From Buttiauxella sp. B2 (GTDB lineage: Bacteria; Pseudomonadota; Gammaproteobacteria; Enterobacterales; Enterobacteriaceae): a stretch of DNA of 64,000 nucleotides. Both the position numbers and the translations under genes were made by a program. A model generated the notes under the pieces. That model was given only the letters and a program-made list of their open reading frames with translations, did no database searches and had not been told where the DNA came from. The stretch lies in contig NZ_VEXQ01000005.1 in NCBI RefSeq assembly GCF_006376615.1, forward strand, positions 124,001-188,000, in the 5' to 3' direction. The stretch's first letter is position 1, and each line of letters begins with the position of its first letter. This document shows positions 17,968 through 28,664 of the stretch, in pieces.

Positions 17968-18626
17968 ATCTTGAAAACGTGGATTTTCGCTGGCCTCACG
18001 CGACACAACTCTGCTTGAAAGGGTTATCGCTAAACATTCAACCACAAGAGTGGGTGGCGTTATCCGGAGACAACGGTGCGGGTAAATCCACCTTGTTACG
18101 CTTGATGGCTGGGTTACTTTCCCCCTGCGCGGGAATAATTAAAGTTCAAGGACATACGCTTGCGCAACTAAAAGCAAAGCAACGGGCGGCCATTATCGGG
18201 GTATTATTTCAGGAAGCGGAGAACCAGGTTCTCCACAGCAAAGTGATTGATGAAGTCGCCTTCGGATTGCGTTTGCAAAAATTGCCATTGGATGAAATCG
18301 AACGTCGTACAACAGCAGCACTCACGTTGTGTGGCTTACTGGATGAAGCCCTGGCACATCCATTGGATTTACATGTAGCGCAACGACGCATGGTTGCTGT
18401 TGCTAGTCTGGAAGTAATGGCACCACCGCTGCTTCTGCTGGATGAGCCGAGCCGAGATTTTGACGAACACTGGTTGGGACTTTTTGAATCCTGGCTTGCC
18501 GTTTGCCAACGGCGTGGAACCACAATTCTTGCCATCAGCCACGATCAGGACTTTACCCATCGCCACTTTCCCAGAGTCATCCGGCTTGCCGAAGGTTCAA
18601 TAACAAGCGATGGTTCCCCTGCGTAA
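17961..18626 (+). CDS. ECF transporter ATPase A2, degenerate ABC signature
   Basis: 221 residues from the ATG at 17961, overlapping the A1 stop by 7 bp. Walker A GDNGAGKST, Q-loop VLFQEAENQV followed by EVAFGLRL, Walker B LLLLDEP and switch His AISHDQDF are all present. Where LSGGQ is expected the sequence reads LDLHVAQRR, so the signature is degenerate. In the A1-A2 dimer only the site formed by A2's Walker A and A1's signature would look fully canonical. Last gene before the tktA terminator. Confidence 0.87.
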   Translation: MLNLENVDFRWPHATQLCLKGLSLNIQPQEWVALSGDNGAGKSTLLRLMAGLLSPCAGIIKVQGHTLAQLKAKQRAAIIGVLFQEAENQVLHSKVIDEVAFGLRLQKLPLDEIERRTTAALTLCGLLDEALAHPLDLHVAQRRMVAVASLEVMAPPLLLLDEPSRDFDEHWLGLFESWLAVCQRRGTTILAISHDQDFTHRHFPRVIRLAEGSITSDGSPA

Positions 18627-18646
18627 ATCCTCAGTTAGATTCAGGC

Positions 18647-18680
18647 AAAAAAAACGGGCCGCCTGAGCGACCCGTTTATC
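18647..18680 (-). terminator. Terminator of tktA, possibly also used by the ECF operon
   Basis: AACGGGCCGC (18653-18662) and GCGACCCGTT (18667-18676) form a stem with one mismatch and a short CTGA loop. Eight A residues on the plus strand give a strong T-run on the minus strand, so tktA is the main user. It sits between the two converging units. Confidence 0.88.
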
Positions 18681-18693
18681 ATACGTACAGCAA

Positions 18694-20685
18694 TTACAGA
18701 ACTGCTTTAGCCTGTTTCACCACGTTTTCTACGGTGAAGCCAAACTCTTCGAACAACAGCTCAGCTGGTGCAGATTCACCGAAGGTGGTCATGCCCACAA
18801 CCGCGCCGTTCAGGCCAACGTATTTGTACCAGTAGTCAGCGATGCTGGCTTCGATGGCAACACGCGCAGCAACTGCTTTAGGTAACACTGCTTCACGGTA
18901 AGCTGGATCTTGTTTGTCGAATGCATCGGTAGACGGCATGGAAACCACGCGTGCTTTGATGCCTTCAGCAGACAGCTGATCCCAGGCTGCAACAGCCAGT
19001 TCAACTTCAGAACCGGTCGCGATCAAAATCAGTTCAGGCTGGCCTGCACAATCTTTCAGGATGTATGCGCCGCGAGCGATATCCGCCAGTTGCTGCTCAG
19101 TACGATCTTGCTGTGCCAGGTTCTGGCGGGAGAAGATCAGAGCGGTCGGGCCGTCGTGACGTTCTACTGCGTATTTCCACGCAACCGCTGATTCTACCTG
19201 GTCACACGGACGCCATGTGCTCATGTTTGGCGTCACGCGCAGGGCAGCAAGTTGCTCGACCGGCTGGTGAGTCGGGCCATCTTCGCCCAGACCGATGGAA
19301 TCATGGGTATACACCATCACCTGGCGTTGTTTCATCAATGCTGCCATACGCACCGCATTACGGGCATATTCAACAAACATCAGGAAGGTAGAGGTGTACG
19401 GCAGGAAACCACCGTGCAACGCGATACCGTTCGCAATTGCCGTCATACCGAATTCACGTACACCGTAATGGATGTAGTTACCGGCAAGATCTTCGTTGAT
19501 CGCTTTAGAACCAGACCAGATAGTCAGGTTAGAAGGCGCAAGATCTGCAGAGCCGCCGAGGAATTCAGGCAACATATGGCCGAATGCTTCGATGGTGTTC
19601 TGGGATGCTTTACGGCTGGCGATTTTTGCAGGGTTAGCCTGCAGGTTCGCGATGAACTCTTGCGCTTTAGCGGCAAAATCAGCAGGCATATCGCCTTTCA
19701 TACGACGGATGAATTCGGCTGCTTCTTGCGGGAAAGCTTTAGCGTAGGCAGCGAACTTCTCGTTCCATGCCGCTTCTTTCGCCTGGCCTGCTTCACGCGC
19801 ATCCCACTGAGCATAAATGTCTTGTGGGATTTCGAACGGCGCGTGTTTCCAGCCCAGCGCTTCACGGGTCAGCGCGATTTCTGCATCACCCAAAGGTGCG
19901 CCATGTGAATCGTGCGTACCGGCTTTGTTTGGTGAACCGAAACCGATGATGGTTTTGCACATCAGCAGTGAAGGTTTGTCGGTTACAGCTTTAGCTTCTT
20001 CAACAGCGCGTTTGATAGCGTCTGCATCGTGGCCGTCCACGCCGCGCACTACGTGCCAGCCGTAGGCTTCAAAACGTTTCGCCGTATCATCGGTGAACCA
20101 GCCTTCAACATGGCCGTCGATAGAAATACCGTTGTCATCATAGAAGGCAACCAGTTTACCCAGACCCAGCGTACCCGCCAGCGAGCAGACTTCATGGGAG
20201 ATACCTTCCATCATGCAGCCATCACCCATAAAGGTGTAGGTGAAGTGGTCAACGATGTCATGACCAGGACGGTTGAACTGTGCAGCCATAGTACGTTCAG
20301 CAATCGCCATACCTACGGCGTTCGCAACACCCTGACCCAGCGGGCCAGTTGTGGTTTCTACACCGGCGGTGTAGCCCACTTCCGGGTGGCCCGGAGTTTT
20401 GGAATGCAGCTGACGGAAGTTTTTCAATTCTTCAATCGGCAAGTCATAACCTGTGAGATGCAACAGGCTGTAAATCAGCATTGAGCCGTGGCCGTTAGAA
20501 AGAACGAAACGGTCGCGGTCAGCCCATGCAGGGTTCTGCGGGTTATGGTTCAGGAAATCGCGCCACAGGACTTCGGCAATGTCGGCCATGCCCATAGGGG
20601 CACCCGGGTGACCGGATTTGGCTTTTTGTACTGCGTCCATGCTGAGTGCACGAATAGCATTGGCAAGCTCTTTACGAGAGGACAT
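18694..20685 (-). CDS. tktA: TktA, transketolase 1
   Basis: Thiamine-diphosphate enzyme moving two-carbon ketol units in the non-oxidative pentose phosphate pathway. It has 663 residues, as in E. coli. Motifs: [19 protein letters not shown] (23-41), the ThDP/metal loop [12 protein letters not shown] near 154, and [15 protein letters not shown] near 407. It is monocistronic, convergent with the ECF operon and divergent from loiP. Confidence 0.97.
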   Translation of the reverse strand: MSSRKELANAIRALSMDAVQKAKSGHPGAPMGMADIAEVLWRDFLNHNPQNPAWADRDRFVLSNGHGSMLIYSLLHLTGYDLPIEELKNFRQLHSKTPGHPEVGYTAGVETTTGPLGQGVANAVGMAIAERTMAAQFNRPGHDIVDHFTYTFMGDGCMMEGISHEVCSLAGTLGLGKLVAFYDDNGISIDGHVEGWFTDDTAKRFEAYGWHVVRGVDGHDADAIKRAVEEAKAVTDKPSLLMCKTIIGFGSPNKAGTHDSHGAPLGDAEIALTREALGWKHAPFEIPQDIYAQWDAREAGQAKEAAWNEKFAAYAKAFPQEAAEFIRRMKGDMPADFAAKAQEFIANLQANPAKIASRKASQNTIEAFGHMLPEFLGGSADLAPSNLTIWSGSKAINEDLAGNYIHYGVREFGMTAIANGIALHGGFLPYTSTFLMFVEYARNAVRMAALMKQRQVMVYTHDSIGLGEDGPTHQPVEQLAALRVTPNMSTWRPCDQVESAVAWKYAVERHDGPTALIFSRQNLAQQDRTEQQLADIARGAYILKDCAGQPELILIATGSEVELAVAAWDQLSAEGIKARVVSMPSTDAFDKQDPAYREAVLPKAVAARVAIEASIADYWYKYVGLNGAVVGMTTFGESAPAELLFEEFGFTVENVVKQAKAVL

Positions 20686-20950
20686 TTTGACTCCAGATCG
20701 GATGGTTGAAGGTCACGCCTTGACTACTATGCGTAATGGGCTACGCCCAAAAAATTGCCATCAATGTACCGCAAGCCGTGTGCCATGTACATGGAGCATC
20801 CTTTTGTCTGGTTAAGAAATCTCTGGAACCTGCTCGCATGTTGCGCAAGTTACTGCGCGTGTCTGATTAACTTCTTTATACTAAAGCCGTAAGCCCGCTC
20901 TGCGCGGCTCAATCCCCCCTGAGAAGTTGTCACTAATTAAGGATATTGGC

Positions 20951-21709
20951 ATGAAATTGCGCCCAATTTTACTAAGCCTGAGCGTTGCCGCCCTACTGAG
21001 CGGTTGCCAGAACATGGATTCTAACGGCCTGCTGGCTTCCGGTGCGGAAGCATTTCAGGCGTACACATTAAGTGATGCACAGGTAAAAGATCTGAGTGAC
21101 AAATCCTGTGCCGAACTCGATAGCAAAGCGAGCATCGCTCCAGCCAGCAGCGAATATGCACAGCGCCTGACCAAAATTTCCGCTGCTCTGGGCGACAACA
21201 TCAACGGTATGCCAGTGAACTACAAGGTTTACGTCACTAAAGACGTGAACGCCTTTGCAATGGCTAACGGCTGTATCCGCGTTTACAGCGGTCTAATGGA
21301 CATGATGAACGATAACGAAGTCGAAGCCGTTATCGGCCATGAAATGGGCCACGTTGCTCTTGGTCATGTGAAGAAAGGTATGCAGGTCGCGTTGAGCACT
21401 AACGCTGCACGTGTTGCAGCGGCCTCAGCAGGCGGTGTGATTGGTAGTTTGTCGCAGTCTCAGCTGGGTGATTTAGGTGAAAAACTGGTAAATGCACAGT
21501 TCTCCCAGCGCCAGGAATCTGAAGCCGATGACTACTCGTATGATTTGTTAAGAAAACGCGGAATCAACCCAATTGGGCTGGCAACCAGCTTTGAAAAACT
21601 GGCTAAAGCGGAAGAAGGCCGCCAAAGCTCAATGCTTGACGACCACCCTGCTTCTGCCGAACGTGCGCAACATATTCGCGACCGTATGGCAGCAGATGGC
21701 TTGAAATAA
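20951..21709 (+). CDS. loiP: LoiP (YggG), outer-membrane lipoprotein metalloprotease
   Basis: M48-family zinc protease induced at low osmolarity in E. coli. The ATG at 20951 gives 252 residues. A lipoprotein signal ends at the lipobox LLSGC with acylated Cys19. The zinc site is HEMGH at 130-134, with the third ligand in ESEADDY. An upstream in-frame GTG (20927) would spoil the signal peptide. Divergent from tktA and convergent with speB across a GC-rich hairpin. Confidence 0.94.
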   Translation: MKLRPILLSLSVAALLSGCQNMDSNGLLASGAEAFQAYTLSDAQVKDLSDKSCAELDSKASIAPASSEYAQRLTKISAALGDNINGMPVNYKVYVTKDVNAFAMANGCIRVYSGLMDMMNDNEVEAVIGHEMGHVALGHVKKGMQVALSTNAARVAAASAGGVIGSLSQSQLGDLGEKLVNAQFSQRQESEADDYSYDLLRKRGINPIGLATSFEKLAKAEEGRQSSMLDDHPASAERAQHIRDRMAADGLK

Positions 21710-21712
21710 ATG

Positions 21713-21741
21713 CCTGGCCGCCCTTACTCAGGGCGGCCAAA
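21713..21741. terminator. GC-rich hairpin between loiP and speB
   Basis: TGGCCGCCCT (21715-21724) and AGGGCGGCCA (21730-21739) form a perfect 10-bp stem with a 5-base loop between convergent genes. It lacks a real T-run on either strand, so it may act as an mRNA-end stabiliser as much as a terminator. Confidence 0.6.
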
Positions 21742-21744
21742 ACA

Positions 21745-22665
21745 CTATTCGCCTTTTTTAGCAGCCTGGATGTAGAGCATTTCCAGAGCCAATGTCGCCC
21801 CTGCCAACGCAGTGATTTCAGATTGATCGTAAGCTGGAGAAACTTCCACTACATCCATACCTACGATGTTCAAATCTTTCAAACCGCGAACCAGCTTCAG
21901 AGCGCGATCGGTCGTCAAACCACCGATAACCGGCGTACCGGTACCTGGCGCAAATGCAGGATCCAGACAGTCGATGTCAAAGGTCAGATAAACAGGCATA
22001 TCACCCACAATCTGTTTCACCTGAGCCAGTACATCATCAACGGTACGATCATTGACCTGGCCTGCATCAAGCACGGTAAAACCGTTATCTTTGTCGAACT
22101 CAGTACGGATACCAATCTGCACAGAATGGTGTGGGTCGATCAACCCTTCGTTTGGCGCGGTGTAGAACATGGTGCCGTGGTCAAACTCGCAACCGTTCGC
22201 GTAGGTATCTGTGTGGGCATCAAAATGCACCAGCGCCATTTTACCAAAGTGCTTAGCGTGAGCGCGCAGCAGTGGCAAAGTCACAAAGTGGTCGCCACCG
22301 AAAGAGAGCATACGTTTACCAGCAGCCAGCAGTTTTTCGGCGTGGGCTTGCAGGCGCTCGCTCATATCACGCGCGTCACCGAAGGCGTAAACCAGGTCGC
22401 CACAGTCAACAACATTCAAACGTTCGCGCACATCAAAGTTCCACGGAAAGCGGTTGCCTTCCCATGCCAGGTTGGTAGAAACCTGGCGGATAGCCGCAGG
22501 ACCATGACGCCCACCCGCACGGCCAGAAGTTGCCGCATCAAAGGGCACGCCAGTGATAACCCAATCAGCATCGCTGTCGTATGGCATGAAGTTCAGTGGA
22601 AAACGTAAAAAACCGAAGGCATTGGATACCAGGGAGTTATCGTATTGATGGCCTAAGGTGCTCAT
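21745..22665 (-). CDS. speB: SpeB, agmatinase
   Basis: Hydrolyses agmatine to putrescine and urea, the second step of the arginine decarboxylase route. It has 306 residues, as in E. coli. Ureohydrolase manganese motifs are present: [20 protein letters not shown] and [14 protein letters not shown]. It follows speA but a strong terminator lies between them, so it probably has its own promoter as well. Confidence 0.96.
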   Translation of the reverse strand: MSTLGHQYDNSLVSNAFGFLRFPLNFMPYDSDADWVITGVPFDAATSGRAGGRHGPAAIRQVSTNLAWEGNRFPWNFDVRERLNVVDCGDLVYAFGDARDMSERLQAHAEKLLAAGKRMLSFGGDHFVTLPLLRAHAKHFGKMALVHFDAHTDTYANGCEFDHGTMFYTAPNEGLIDPHHSVQIGIRTEFDKDNGFTVLDAGQVNDRTVDDVLAQVKQIVGDMPVYLTFDIDCLDPAFAPGTGTPVIGGLTTDRALKLVRGLKDLNIVGMDVVEVSPAYDQSEITALAGATLALEMLYIQAAKKGE

Positions 22666-22698
22666 TGTCTGACCTCGCGGTGGATAGTTGAAATTATG

Positions 22699-22745
22699 TC
22701 AAAAAAAATCCCTTCCGCGTCGTTAAACCCGACGAGGAAGGGACT
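22699..22745 (-). terminator. Terminator of speA
   Basis: TCCCTTCC (22709-22716) pairs with GGAAGGGA (22736-22743), with CGTCG/CGACG inside. Eight A residues at 22701-22708 become a T-run on the minus strand. Confidence 0.85.
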
Positions 22746-22858
22746 GGATGAATTCGCAGACTGCTTGTTGGCGCGGATTATCGCCGTAAATTCGTTCGGG
22801 TTCAATAGCGCAGAATTCATTCGCGTTTGGGCGAATAAACCTGCGCATCCGCTAATCC

Positions 22859-24835
22859 TTACTCATCTTCCAAATAAGTATAGCCGTACAATCCAGCCTC
22901 AAATTCTTCAAGGAACTGCTGCTGTAAACCTTCATCCAGATCAGTTTGTTTCACCTGGTCGCGGAAATGCTTCAGCAGAGTATTTGGATCAAGCTGTACG
23001 TATTGCAGCATATCCGCAACGGTGTCACCTTCATCAGAAAGCTCAACTTCTACGCTGCCGTCAGGGAAGACAAACACGTCAACCGCTTCGGTATCACCGA
23101 ATAGGTTGTGCATGTTGCCCAGAATTTCCTGGTATGCGCCAACCATAAAGAAGCCCAGCAGCGGCGGGTTTTCCGCATCGTATTCTGGCATTGGCATGGT
23201 GGTCGCAATACCGTCACCATCGATGTAGTGATCGATAGCACCGTCGGAGTCACAAGTGATATCCAGCAGCACAGCACGACGCTCAGGAACCTGGTTTAAC
23301 CCTTCAAGCGGCAGTACCGGGAACAGCTGATCGATGCCCCACGCATCCGGCATTGACTGGAACAGTGAGAAGTTGACGTAAATCTTATCCGCCATACGTT
23401 CTTGCAGTTCATCAATAATAGGACGGTGCGCACGGTTGCTTGGGTCCAGCAGGCGCTGGATTTCATGGCACATGCTCAGATAAAGCTGCTCCGCCCAGGC
23501 ACGTTCTTGCAAAGAGAAACTCCCTGCCGCATAGCCGGTGTGGATATCATGCAAATCAATCTGGCTGTCGTGCAACCATTCACGCAGCGAGCGGCGGTTG
23601 TTCGGCTCGTGCATTTCACCCCAGGTTTCCCACATGCTTTGCAGCGCACGTGGTGCGTCTTCAGCAGGAGCCGTTGGCGTAGTGTATTCGTTGCGTTCAA
23701 CACCGATGATGTTCGACACCAACACAGTGTGGTGAGCAGTAACCGCACGACCCGATTCGGTAATCACCGTTGGATGCGGTAAACCGTTTTCTTCACATGC
23801 ATCACCGATTGCCCAAATGATGTTGTTGGCGTATTCGTTCAAGCCATAGTTGACCGAACAATCTGACTGAGAACGCGTCCCTTCATAGTCCACGCCCAGA
23901 CCGCCGCCCACGTCGAAGCACTCAATGTTGACGCCCATCTTATGCAGTTCAACATAGAAACGAGCAGATTCACGAACGCCGGTTGCGATATCGCGAATGT
24001 TCGCCATCTGCGAACCCAAGTGGAAGTGCAGCAATTGCAAGCTGTCGATACGACCGGCTTCACGCAACATTTCAACCAGTTGCAGAACCTGAGTCGCCGC
24101 CAGACCAAATTTAGATTTTTCGCCGCCAGAAGATTGCCATTTGCCGGAGCCTTGTGACGCCAGGCGCGCACGCACACCAAGGCGTGGCACTACATTCAAA
24201 CGCTCAGCCTCTTCCAGCACAATGCGAATTTCTGACATCTTCTCGATGACCAGATAGACCTTATGGCCCATTTTCTCGCCGATAAGCGCCAGACGGATAT
24301 ATTCACGGTCTTTATAACCGTTACAGACAATCACCGAACGCGTCATGCCCGCATGCGCCAGCACAGCCATCAATTCAGCTTTAGAGCCAGCTTCAAGGCC
24401 CAGCGGTTCACCGGAATGAATCAAAGATTCAATGACGCGGCGGTGCTGGTTCACCTTAATCGGGTAAACGAGGAAGTAGTTGCCGTTATAACCGTAAGAT
24501 TCACGAGCACGTTTGAACGCGGCATTAATAGAACGCAGGCGGTGCTGCAAAATCTGCGGGAAGCAGAACAGTGCAGGTAAACGCTGCCCCTGTGCTTCAC
24601 GGGCTTTTACGAGCTCAGCAAGATCAACACGCGCCTCTGGGACATCCGGGTCCGGGCAAACGGTAATGTGACCTAATTCGTTGACGTCGTAATAGTTATT
24701 GCCCCACCAGGCAATATTGTAAGTACGCAGCATTTTGCTGGCTTCCTGGGAGCTCATGGCAACCTCCTGCATGGAGCGGTGTACATCCTGCTCGCCCACT
24801 GACGAACCCGAAACAGAAGAGATTTTGTCAGACAT
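22859..24835 (-). CDS. speA: SpeA, biosynthetic arginine decarboxylase
   Basis: PLP enzyme converting arginine to agmatine and CO2. The ATG at 24835 ([10 protein letters not shown]) gives 658 residues, as in E. coli, and has GAGG upstream. Motifs: PLP lysine in [18 protein letters not shown], and the phosphate-binding [14 protein letters not shown]. The start overlaps the end of yqgB by 8 bp, so yqgB and speA share a transcript. Confidence 0.96.
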   Translation of the reverse strand: MSDKISSVSGSSVGEQDVHRSMQEVAMSSQEASKMLRTYNIAWWGNNYYDVNELGHITVCPDPDVPEARVDLAELVKAREAQGQRLPALFCFPQILQHRLRSINAAFKRARESYGYNGNYFLVYPIKVNQHRRVIESLIHSGEPLGLEAGSKAELMAVLAHAGMTRSVIVCNGYKDREYIRLALIGEKMGHKVYLVIEKMSEIRIVLEEAERLNVVPRLGVRARLASQGSGKWQSSGGEKSKFGLAATQVLQLVEMLREAGRIDSLQLLHFHLGSQMANIRDIATGVRESARFYVELHKMGVNIECFDVGGGLGVDYEGTRSQSDCSVNYGLNEYANNIIWAIGDACEENGLPHPTVITESGRAVTAHHTVLVSNIIGVERNEYTTPTAPAEDAPRALQSMWETWGEMHEPNNRRSLREWLHDSQIDLHDIHTGYAAGSFSLQERAWAEQLYLSMCHEIQRLLDPSNRAHRPIIDELQERMADKIYVNFSLFQSMPDAWGIDQLFPVLPLEGLNQVPERRAVLLDITCDSDGAIDHYIDGDGIATTMPMPEYDAENPPLLGFFMVGAYQEILGNMHNLFGDTEAVDVFVFPDGSVEVELSDEGDTVADMLQYVQLDPNTLLKHFRDQVKQTDLDEGLQQQFLEEFEAGLYGYTYLEDE

Positions 24836-24974
24836 GGCGAACCTCAAATTTATACGAATGTGCAAAACAGTTGACTACTATCGCAGGGGTATCCCGCAAT
24901 AACAACCCATTAACAGCGTGTAGCGGCAGCATAAGACGCTGACAGACAAACTGTGCGACCGGTTTCTTTTTCAT
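24828..24974 (-). CDS. yqgB: YqgB, small acid-stress-associated protein upstream of speA
   Basis: 48-residue frame from the ATG at 24974 (MKKKPVAQF). It keeps the two blocks shared with E. coli YqgB, MKKKPVAQ at the start and AIVVNCF near residue 33, while the middle and C-terminus differ and are a little longer. Its stop codon lies inside the first codons of speA. E. coli YqgB is reported to affect SpeA proteolysis; a similar role here is inference. No strong Shine-Dalgarno is visible. Confidence 0.8.
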   Translation of the reverse strand: MKKKPVAQFVCQRLMLPLHAVNGLLLRDTPAIVVNCFAHSYKFEVRHV

Positions 24975-25643
24975 ATCATTGTAAAACACGTTACCGAGCT
25001 CCGTAGGACGGGTCGGTGAAACCACGAGAATACTCCTGTCAAAGACAAGAGAGCCCTTGTTCAGTTATCACGGAGATCAATGACCAGCCCGAGAATCCTG
25101 AGAAGCGCCGAGATGGGTATAACATCGGCTGGAAAGTAGCATAGAGATGCAGGTTGCGAGGGGCATTTGCGCGACCAAGTTGGTCGTCAGATTTTGCGAG
25201 TTACAGCGGTTCATCAATCGTATCACCCCCACACACGCGGTTCAGGCGTGCGACAAGCCAAAGCTAAGATTTTTGCTCAACCCGGCTGGAAGTGGGCATC
25301 ACGAATAGAAAAATCGTGTGCTTGTTGAATGAGCCGCGCGCGCCGCTTTATACCGATAACAGACCATAATTGCAAAACAAAAATCCCTGGATTGCAAGGC
25401 TGTCGGTAAAATTTGCCACCTGAGTTTATTTGCTGAAACTTGCAGACGCAAAAATCACTGGTAATCTGATTAATGGATAACCTAGAATAGACGTCCAGAT
25501 GTTAATCCATCTATACCGATTAACTGTTAGACTGCCTGAAATTAAACCTGCGGCAAAAACTCCATAAATCAGTACATCGAACTGATGTGAGTGCCAATTA
25601 GCGGTAGTCTGCACTAACCTAATTCTCTTAGGGTGAATAAAAC
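24975..25643. promoter_or_regulatory. speA / metK divergent control region
   Basis: Long 669-bp gap without a convincing gene. It must hold the yqgB-speA and metK promoters. The MetJ boxes are listed separately. A perfect inverted repeat CGACCAA-G-TTGGTCG sits at 25172-25186, and CACGA/TCGTG near 25300-25317 can form a hairpin; I know no regulator for either. Confidence 0.55.
25489..25512 (+). promoter_or_regulatory. Predicted tandem MetJ boxes upstream of metK
   Basis: AGACGTCC (25489-25496) differs from the met box AGACGTCT at one base. The next two octamers, AGATGTTA and ATCCATCT, each match at five of eight positions. Tandem met boxes upstream of metK agree with known MetJ-SAM repression. 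Confidence 0.7.
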
Positions 25644-26798
25644 ATGGCAAAACACCTCTTTACGTCCGAGTCTGTATCAGAAGGGCATCCCGATAAAATC
25701 GCTGACCAAATCTCCGATGCGGTACTTGACGCAATCCTCGAACAGGATCCGAAAGCACGTGTAGCGTGTGAGACTTACGTCAAAACTGGCATGGTTTTGG
25801 TCGGTGGCGAAATCACCACCAGCGCATGGGTTGATATCGAAGAAATCACTCGTCAAACGATTCGTGAAATCGGTTACGTGCATTCTGATATGGGCTTTGA
25901 TGCCAACTCTTGTGCAGTATTAAGCGCTATCGGCAAACAGTCTCCGGACATTAACCAGGGCGTTGACCGCACCGACCCGCTGGAGCAAGGCGCGGGTGAC
26001 CAGGGTCTGATGTTTGGTTATGCGACCAACGAAACCGACGTGCTGATGCCAGCGCCAATCACTTACGCACACCGTCTGGTTCAACGCCAGGCTGAAGTTC
26101 GTAAAAACGGCACACTGAAATGGTTACGCCCGGATGCAAAAAGCCAGGTCACCTTCCAGTACGACAATGGCAACATTGTCGGTATTGATGCAGTTGTTCT
26201 GTCTACACAGCACTCTGAAGATGTGTCGCAAAAAGATCTGCATGACGCGGTCATGGAAGAGATCATTAAGCCGGTTCTGCCTGCTGAATGGCTGACTGCC
26301 AGCACCAAATTCTTCATCAACCCAACTGGCCGTTTTGTTATCGGTGGCCCAATGGGTGACTGCGGTCTGACGGGTCGTAAAATTATCGTTGATACCTACG
26401 GCGGCATGGCTCGTCATGGTGGTGGTGCGTTCTCCGGTAAAGATCCGTCTAAAGTTGACCGTTCTGCGGCGTACGCGGCTCGTTATGTGGCGAAAAACAT
26501 CGTTGCTGCGGGTCTTGCAGATCGCTGTGAAATTCAGGTTTCTTACGCAATCGGCGTGGCTGAGCCAACCTCTATCATGGTTGAAACCTTCGGTACTGAG
26601 AAAGTCTCTACCGAACAACTGACCCTGCTGGTGCGTGAGTTTTTCGACCTGCGTCCATACGGCCTGATCCAGATGCTGGATCTACTGCACCCAATCTACA
26701 AAGAAACCGCAGCATACGGTCACTTTGGTCGTGAGCATTTCCCTTGGGAAAAAACCGACAAAGCAGAATTGCTGCGTGATGCTGCCGGTCTGAAATAA
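25644..26798 (+). CDS. metK: MetK, S-adenosylmethionine synthetase
   Basis: Makes S-adenosylmethionine from methionine and ATP. It has 384 residues, as in E. coli. Motifs: [18 protein letters not shown] (12-29), the ATP-binding [12 protein letters not shown] near 117, and [19 protein letters not shown] near 258. Preceded by AGGGTG before the ATG. Monocistronic, with MetJ boxes upstream and its own terminator. Confidence 0.97.
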   Translation: MAKHLFTSESVSEGHPDKIADQISDAVLDAILEQDPKARVACETYVKTGMVLVGGEITTSAWVDIEEITRQTIREIGYVHSDMGFDANSCAVLSAIGKQSPDINQGVDRTDPLEQGAGDQGLMFGYATNETDVLMPAPITYAHRLVQRQAEVRKNGTLKWLRPDAKSQVTFQYDNGNIVGIDAVVLSTQHSEDVSQKDLHDAVMEEIIKPVLPAEWLTASTKFFINPTGRFVIGGPMGDCGLTGRKIIVDTYGGMARHGGGAFSGKDPSKVDRSAAYAARYVAKNIVAAGLADRCEIQVSYAIGVAEPTSIMVETFGTEKVSTEQLTLLVREFFDLRPYGLIQMLDLLHPIYKETAAYGHFGREHFPWEKTDKAELLRDAAGLK

Positions 26799-26819
26799 AA
26801 CCTACCAGTACACTAAACT

Positions 26820-26852
26820 TTAAAGGCCAGCGCTCTGCTGGCCTTTCGCTTT
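26820..26852 (+). terminator. Terminator of metK
   Basis: AAAGGCCAGC (26822-26831) and GCTGGCCTTT (26837-26846) form a perfect stem, followed by CGCTTTTC. Confidence 0.88.
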
Positions 26853-26914
26853 TCTATCCCCAGAACCATTCCCTGACCTTCCTGAAGTAATTTCGTCCCA
26901 GACAAGCAAAAGAA

Positions 26915-26930
26915 GTGAAAGCGGTTACAT
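26915..26930 (+). promoter_or_regulatory. Second (distal) gal-type operator upstream of galP
   Basis: GTGAAAGCGGTTACAT fits the GalR/GalS consensus GTGNAANCGNTTNCAC at all but the last specified position. Its centre lies 184 bp upstream of the proximal operator. Confidence 0.55.
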
Positions 26931-27088
26931 CTATGCTGATGGAGTGTTAATTAAGATTATTCTCCATGACAATAGCTTGTTGCTGCGCTAGTTACAAAAT
27001 CTTTCAGATTAGTCCTGATCGCTAGTTTTTGCTTTTATTTTACGCAAATAACTCACTGTTTTACATAATAAATTTAAACACACACTTC

Positions 27089-27116
27089 TTGACATTAGTG
27101 TAACCGATTACACTAA
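27089..27116 (+). promoter_or_regulatory. galP promoter with GalR/GalS operator
   Basis: AGTGTAACCGATTACACT (27097-27114) is a near-perfect gal operator. It overlaps a promoter whose -35 is TTGACA (27089-27094), so bound repressor would block polymerase. The stretch from 26853 to here is otherwise AT-rich and gene-free. Confidence 0.8.
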
Positions 27117-27198
27117 CGTGAGTTGTGTCACACAATTTCACGTCGCGTTAACCTACCCTTAAGTACAGGTAAAGTTACTAATTCAACTGGAGAGCATT

Positions 27199-28593
27199 AT
27201 GCCTGACATTAAAAAACAAGGGCGCTCGAACAAAAGCATGACCTTTTTTGTCTGTTTCCTTGCAGCCCTGGCCGGTTTGTTATTTGGCCTGGATATTGGC
27301 GTTATTGCCGGTGCATTACCGTTTATCGCAAAAGATTTCCAGATAACTGCACATCAGCAAGAGTGGGTTGTTAGCTCAATGATGTTCGGTGCAGCAGTCG
27401 GTGCCGTGGGTAGTGGCTGGCTGTCCTTCCGTATCGGACGTAAATACAGTCTGATGATTGGTGCCGTGCTTTTCGTTGCCGGTTCATTGTGTTCGGCTTT
27501 CGCACCCAATACCGAAATCCTGATTATTTCCCGCGTATTGCTGGGTCTGGCTGTGGGTGTTGCGTCTTATACTGCACCGCTTTATCTGTCCGAGATTGCA
27601 CCGGAAAAAATCCGCGGCAGCATGATCTCGATGTACCAGTTGATGATTACCATTGGTATTCTTGGCGCATATCTTTCCGATACCGCATTTAGCTACAGCG
27701 GCTCATGGCGCTGGATGCTTGGTGTTATCACCATCCCGGCGTTGATTTTACTGGTTGGCGTCTTTTTCCTACCGGACAGCCCACGCTGGTTCGCTGCGAA
27801 ACGCCGATTCCACGATGCTGAGCGCGTGCTAATGCGCCTGCGCGATACCAGTGCAGAAGCTAAACGTGAGCTGGAAGAAATCCGTGAAAGTCTGCAAGTT
27901 AAACAAAGCGGCTGGTCACTGTTTAAAGAAAACAGCCACTTCCGTCGTGCCGTATTCCTGGGTGTTCTACTGCAGGTGATGCAACAGTTCACCGGTATGA
28001 ATGTCATCATGTACTACGCACCGAAAATCTTCGAAATTGCTGGATTTGCCAACACCACGCAGCAAATGTGGGGCACCGTCATCGTTGGTCTTATCAACGT
28101 TCTGGCAACCTTCATTGCAATTGGCCTGGTGGACAGATGGGGCCGTAAACCAACGCTGGTGCTGGGCTTTATGGTTATGGCCGTTGGTATGGGTATTCTC
28201 GGCACAATGCTGCATGTGGGTATTCACTCCCAAGGCGCGCAGTACTTTGCCATCGCCATGTTGCTGATGTTCATCATTGGTTTTGCGATGAGTGCTGGCC
28301 CGTTGATTTGGGTCCTGTGTTCTGAAATTCAGCCGCTCAAAGGCCGTGATTTTGGTATCACTTGCTCTACAGCAACCAACTGGATTGCGAATATGATTGT
28401 TGGCGCAACGTTCCTGACGATGCTTAACACGCTGGGCAATGCGAATACCTTCTGGGTCTACGCGGCGTTGAACCTGTTCTTTATTGTTCTGACTCTGTGG
28501 CTGGTTCCAGAAACCAAACACGTATCTCTGGAACACATCGAACGTAACCTGATGAAAGGTCGTCGGTTACGTGAGATTGGTACTCACAACTAA
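27199..28593 (+). CDS. galP: GalP, galactose:H+ symporter
   Basis: Inner-membrane proton symporter for galactose and related sugars, 464 residues as in E. coli. It shows twelve hydrophobic helices and the sugar-porter signatures RIGRKYSLM (loop 2-3), [13 protein letters not shown] after helix 6, VDRWGRKPT (loop 8-9) and [13 protein letters not shown] at the C-terminus. AraE is a close homologue, but the position between metK and sprT and the gal operators support GalP. Confidence 0.95.
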   Translation: MPDIKKQGRSNKSMTFFVCFLAALAGLLFGLDIGVIAGALPFIAKDFQITAHQQEWVVSSMMFGAAVGAVGSGWLSFRIGRKYSLMIGAVLFVAGSLCSAFAPNTEILIISRVLLGLAVGVASYTAPLYLSEIAPEKIRGSMISMYQLMITIGILGAYLSDTAFSYSGSWRWMLGVITIPALILLVGVFFLPDSPRWFAAKRRFHDAERVLMRLRDTSAEAKRELEEIRESLQVKQSGWSLFKENSHFRRAVFLGVLLQVMQQFTGMNVIMYYAPKIFEIAGFANTTQQMWGTVIVGLINVLATFIAIGLVDRWGRKPTLVLGFMVMAVGMGILGTMLHVGIHSQGAQYFAIAMLLMFIIGFAMSAGPLIWVLCSEIQPLKGRDFGITCSTATNWIANMIVGATFLTMLNTLGNANTFWVYAALNLFFIVLTLWLVPETKHVSLEHIERNLMKGRRLREIGTHN

Positions 28594-28599
28594 GAATCA

Positions 28600-28630
28600 C
28601 AAGCCCCTCTTCTCAACCGAGAGGGGCTTG
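28600..28630 (+). terminator. Hairpin downstream of galP
   Basis: AAGCCCCTCT (28601-28610) and AGAGGGGCTT (28620-28629) pair perfectly. The T-run is weak, so read-through into sprT is possible. Confidence 0.7.
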
Positions 28631-28664
28631 CACCGTGCTTCGCCTCGCACTATTCTCTGCCGTT

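Noticed and set aside
27121-27145. CRP site near the galP promoter (TTGTGTCACACAATTTCAC)
   Set aside because: The half-sites do not align with TGTGA-N6-TCACA at the proper spacing.
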